A DNA stretch of 7,799 bases from UBA4823 sp034436035 (GTDB lineage Bacteria; Chloroflexota; Anaerolineae; Anaerolineales; UBA4823). This document shows, piece after piece, positions 6,820-7,799 of the stretch (positions are counted from its first letter, which is position 1; each line of letters opens with the position of its first letter). A model generated the notes under the pieces. The model ran no database searches. It saw only the letters and a list, made by a program, of their open reading frames with translations, and was not told the DNA's origin. The stretch spans positions 1-7,799 of the forward strand of contig DAOTVW010000035.1 in assembly GCA_034436035.1 (NCBI GenBank), given 5' to 3'. The translations under genes were made by a program, and so were the position numbers.

Positions 6820-7017
6820 TTATTCTATTTCAACTGTCTGGCGGCGTTTAAAGCGGCGGGTGGCTTTCTTTTTTGCAATCCGTCGTAATTCACTTTTAGA
6901 AACGAACCAGCGTTTGCGGCGTACCGTGCTGAGAACACCACTTTTTGCCACTTTTTTGCGGAAACGCTTAAGCAGCGAATCCTGGGATTCATTGGGTCGC
7001 AAATTCACTACGGTCAA
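6820..7017 (-). CDS. rpsU: 30S ribosomal protein bS21
   Basis: bS21 sits on the 30S platform near the 3' end of 16S rRNA, beside the anti-Shine-Dalgarno, and takes part in mRNA binding during initiation. The 65-residue, strongly basic protein reads VNLRPNESQDSLLKRFRKKV (4-23), VLSTVRRKRWFVSKSELRR (28-46), then a KKKATRRFKRRQ-rich tail. This order and length are typical of bS21. The start is TTG, chosen because it yields the family's N-terminus (M-T-V-V-N-L-R-P). A 13-nt Shine-Dalgarno (7024-7036) lies upstream, with GGAGG 9 nt from TTG. No in-frame ATG is available nearby; a GTG three codons later would truncate the conserved N-terminus. It is first in an rpsU-infA operon with a structured leader upstream. 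Confidence 0.96.
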   Translation of the reverse strand: MTVVNLRPNESQDSLLKRFRKKVAKSGVLSTVRRKRWFVSKSELRRIAKKKATRRFKRRQTVEIE

Positions 7018-7023
7018 CGAAAC

Positions 7024-7036
7024 TCACCTCCTTTCT
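7024..7036 (-). promoter_or_regulatory. Extended Shine-Dalgarno of rpsU
   Basis: On the minus strand the site reads AGAAAGGAGGTGA, a 13-nt perfect complement to the usual bacterial 16S 3' end (UCACCUCCUUUCU). The 16S gene is not in the window, so the local tail is assumed. The length is well beyond the 4-6 nt of a typical site and supports the TTG start of rpsU. Confidence 0.85.
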
Positions 7037-7048
7037 GGTTCGAATCAT

Positions 7049-7085
7049 AAAAAATTCGGCTGAGGTTCGCGCATCCAGCCGAATT
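7049..7085 (-). terminator. Intrinsic terminator hairpin in the rpsU leader
   Basis: On the minus strand AATTCGGCTG (7085-7076) pairs perfectly over 10 bp with CAGCCGAATT (7062-7053) across a 13-nt loop. A six-T run follows (7054-7049), of which two bases are in the stem. The plus-strand reading has no T-run, so it acts on minus-strand transcription. It lies between the TATAAT promoter (7181-7186) and rpsU, only 13 nt before the Shine-Dalgarno. It may therefore be an attenuator of rpsU-infA, a final stop for transcripts leaving the rRNA operon, or both. Confidence 0.82.
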
Positions 7086-7091
7086 GGATAA

Positions 7092-7112
7092 CTAATAAAG
7101 GACAAGGAACAT
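7092..7112 (-). other. Seven-codon upstream ORF in the rpsU leader (candidate leader peptide)
   Basis: ATG at 7112-7110 opens a frame reading MFLVLY and a TAG at 7094-7092. The stop lies 6 nt before the 5' arm of the terminator hairpin, so a ribosome finishing this ORF would cover that arm. A weak AGG lies about 8 nt upstream, and a full Shine-Dalgarno sits 18 nt upstream (7131-7140), which is too far for normal use. Such a short ORF can occur by chance; position is the only argument for it. Confidence 0.3.
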
Positions 7113-7130
7113 GAATTTGCCTGAAAAAAG

Positions 7131-7140
7131 TACCTCCTTA
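7131..7140 (-). promoter_or_regulatory. Orphan Shine-Dalgarno in the rpsU leader
   Basis: The minus strand reads TAAGGAGGTA, a full-strength anti-Shine-Dalgarno complement. No ATG, GTG or TTG lies at a normal distance downstream; the next 18 nt contain no start codon before the ATG at 7112. It could be a decoy or standby site for 30S subunits, or a target of the regulatory pairing suggested for this leader. Confidence 0.45.
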
Positions 7141-7180
7141 TCGTTTCCAAAACATCGGCAGATCGTGCAAACTCACGCTA

Positions 7181-7186
7181 ATTATA
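7181..7186 (-). promoter_or_regulatory. -10 box of the rpsU-infA promoter
   Basis: A perfect TATAAT on the minus strand lies about 165 nt upstream of the rpsU start. At 17 bp spacing the -35 position reads TTTATT, a poor match within a T-rich stretch. The predicted start is near 7174, giving a leader of about 157 nt. This gives the operon a promoter independent of the rRNA operon upstream. Confidence 0.55.
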
Positions 7187-7306
7187 CCGTAAAAAGAAGG
7201 AAAAATAAAGGGAGATTAAAGAGATATTAAAATTCCTATAAGATATCAATTCACAACAGGATTTGGGGGAATGTGGTTGTATAGCATTGGCAATGAATCA
7301 AAAAAG

Positions 7307-7428
7307 CCTCTTGGCGATGACCTACTCTCCCAGGGGGTCGCCCCCCAAGTACCATCGGCGCTGACGGGCTTAACGACCGGGTTCGGAATGTGGCCGGGTG
7401 TACCTCCGTCGCTCCAATCACCAAGAGA
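7307..7428 (-). rRNA. rrf: 5S ribosomal RNA
   Basis: The minus strand carries a complete 5S rRNA of about 120 nt. The 5' strand TCTCTTGG (7428-7421) pairs with the 3' strand CCAAGAGG (7314-7307) to form helix I. The internal CATTCCGAACCCGG segment is the conserved loop of helix III, and GGGAGAGTAGGTC near the 3' end is typical. Exact processed ends may differ by a base or two. It follows the 23S gene after a spacer of about 70 nt (7429-7498) that holds no tRNA, and it is immediately followed by CTTTTTT. Confidence 0.97.
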
Positions 7429-7498
7429 CTTCTTTACAAGATAATGATTACTGAAAATACTGAATAGGCTTCCGAAAAATTCCGAGTTCTCCGCATCA

Positions 7499-7799
<301 letters not shown>

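Larger units (their letters stand above)
7018..7306 (-). promoter_or_regulatory. Spacer between 5S rRNA and rpsU, including the rpsU leader
   Basis: Going with minus-strand transcription, this 289-nt stretch holds the T6 run directly after 5S (7305-7300), an AT-rich segment (7299-7187) with nothing I recognise, the TATAAT box, then the leader. The leader contains the orphan Shine-Dalgarno, CCTT-rich tracts (about 7098-7109) that could pair with either Shine-Dalgarno, the seven-codon ORF, the terminator hairpin and the long rpsU Shine-Dalgarno. No tRNA is present. Confidence 0.65.

Noticed and set aside
6779..7063. 94-codon plus-strand frame
   Set aside because: It is antisense to rpsU and the infA ribosome binding site, both firmly identified.
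7429..7498. Possible tRNA in the 23S-5S spacer
   Set aside because: The 70-nt spacer shows no cloverleaf arms, no T-loop TTCRA sequence in a stem context and no CCA end.

Overview
The window looks like a chromosomal segment of a mesophilic, fermentative anaerobe of the Chloroflexota, most likely class Anaerolineae. This is inferred from recalled protein similarity and not from a database search. The clues are a two-membrane-segment protein resembling the DUF6754 family I associate with Chloroflexota, a long single-chain pyruvate:ferredoxin oxidoreductase (PFOR), and the style of the IF-1 and bS21 proteins. I see no mobile element, CRISPR array, tRNA or phage gene. Nearly every base falls in a gene or an interpretable control region.

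Layout. (1) Bases 1-1472, minus strand: a tightly packed three-gene operon. It encodes a small soluble protein of 83 aa, a DUF6754-like membrane protein of 249 aa, and a polytopic membrane protein cut by the left edge. Both junctions are 4-base ATGA overlaps. The first gene has an extended -10 promoter placed so that transcription would start at the A of its ATG, so its mRNA may be leaderless. (2) Bases 1473-1786: an AT-rich divergent control region. It has a good sigma-A-like promoter for nifJ, palindromes over that promoter, and a hairpin plus U-run in the nifJ leader. (3) Bases 1787-6451, plus strand: nifJ (1200 aa, all PFOR active-site and cluster residues present), an intrinsic terminator, then a dihydroorotate-dehydrogenase-like flavoprotein gene whose product lacks the class 1 catalytic cysteine motif. 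A strong bidirectional terminator closes this unit. (4) Bases 6534-7186, minus strand: the translation operon rpsU-infA (bS21, then IF-1). It has its own -10 box and a leader of about 157 nt containing an orphan Shine-Dalgarno, a seven-codon upstream ORF, an intrinsic terminator hairpin and a very long Shine-Dalgarno in front of a TTG start. (5) Bases 7307-7799, minus strand: 5S rRNA and the 3' end of 23S rRNA, i.e. the tail of a ribosomal RNA operon transcribed toward rpsU.

How the parts work together. PFOR couples pyruvate oxidation to ferredoxin reduction and acetyl-CoA formation in fermentation. The flavoprotein behind it sits in the same transcription unit beyond a terminator, so it is probably made at a lower level; its substrate is unknown. 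The right third is a translation locus: rRNA, a small-subunit protein next to the anti-Shine-Dalgarno, and an initiation factor. The most interesting candidate for something undescribed is the rpsU-infA leader, whose parts could let initiation capacity (or bS21 itself) set bS21 and IF-1 output. This model is inference from layout only. The nifJ leader hairpin is a second candidate for cis-regulation.
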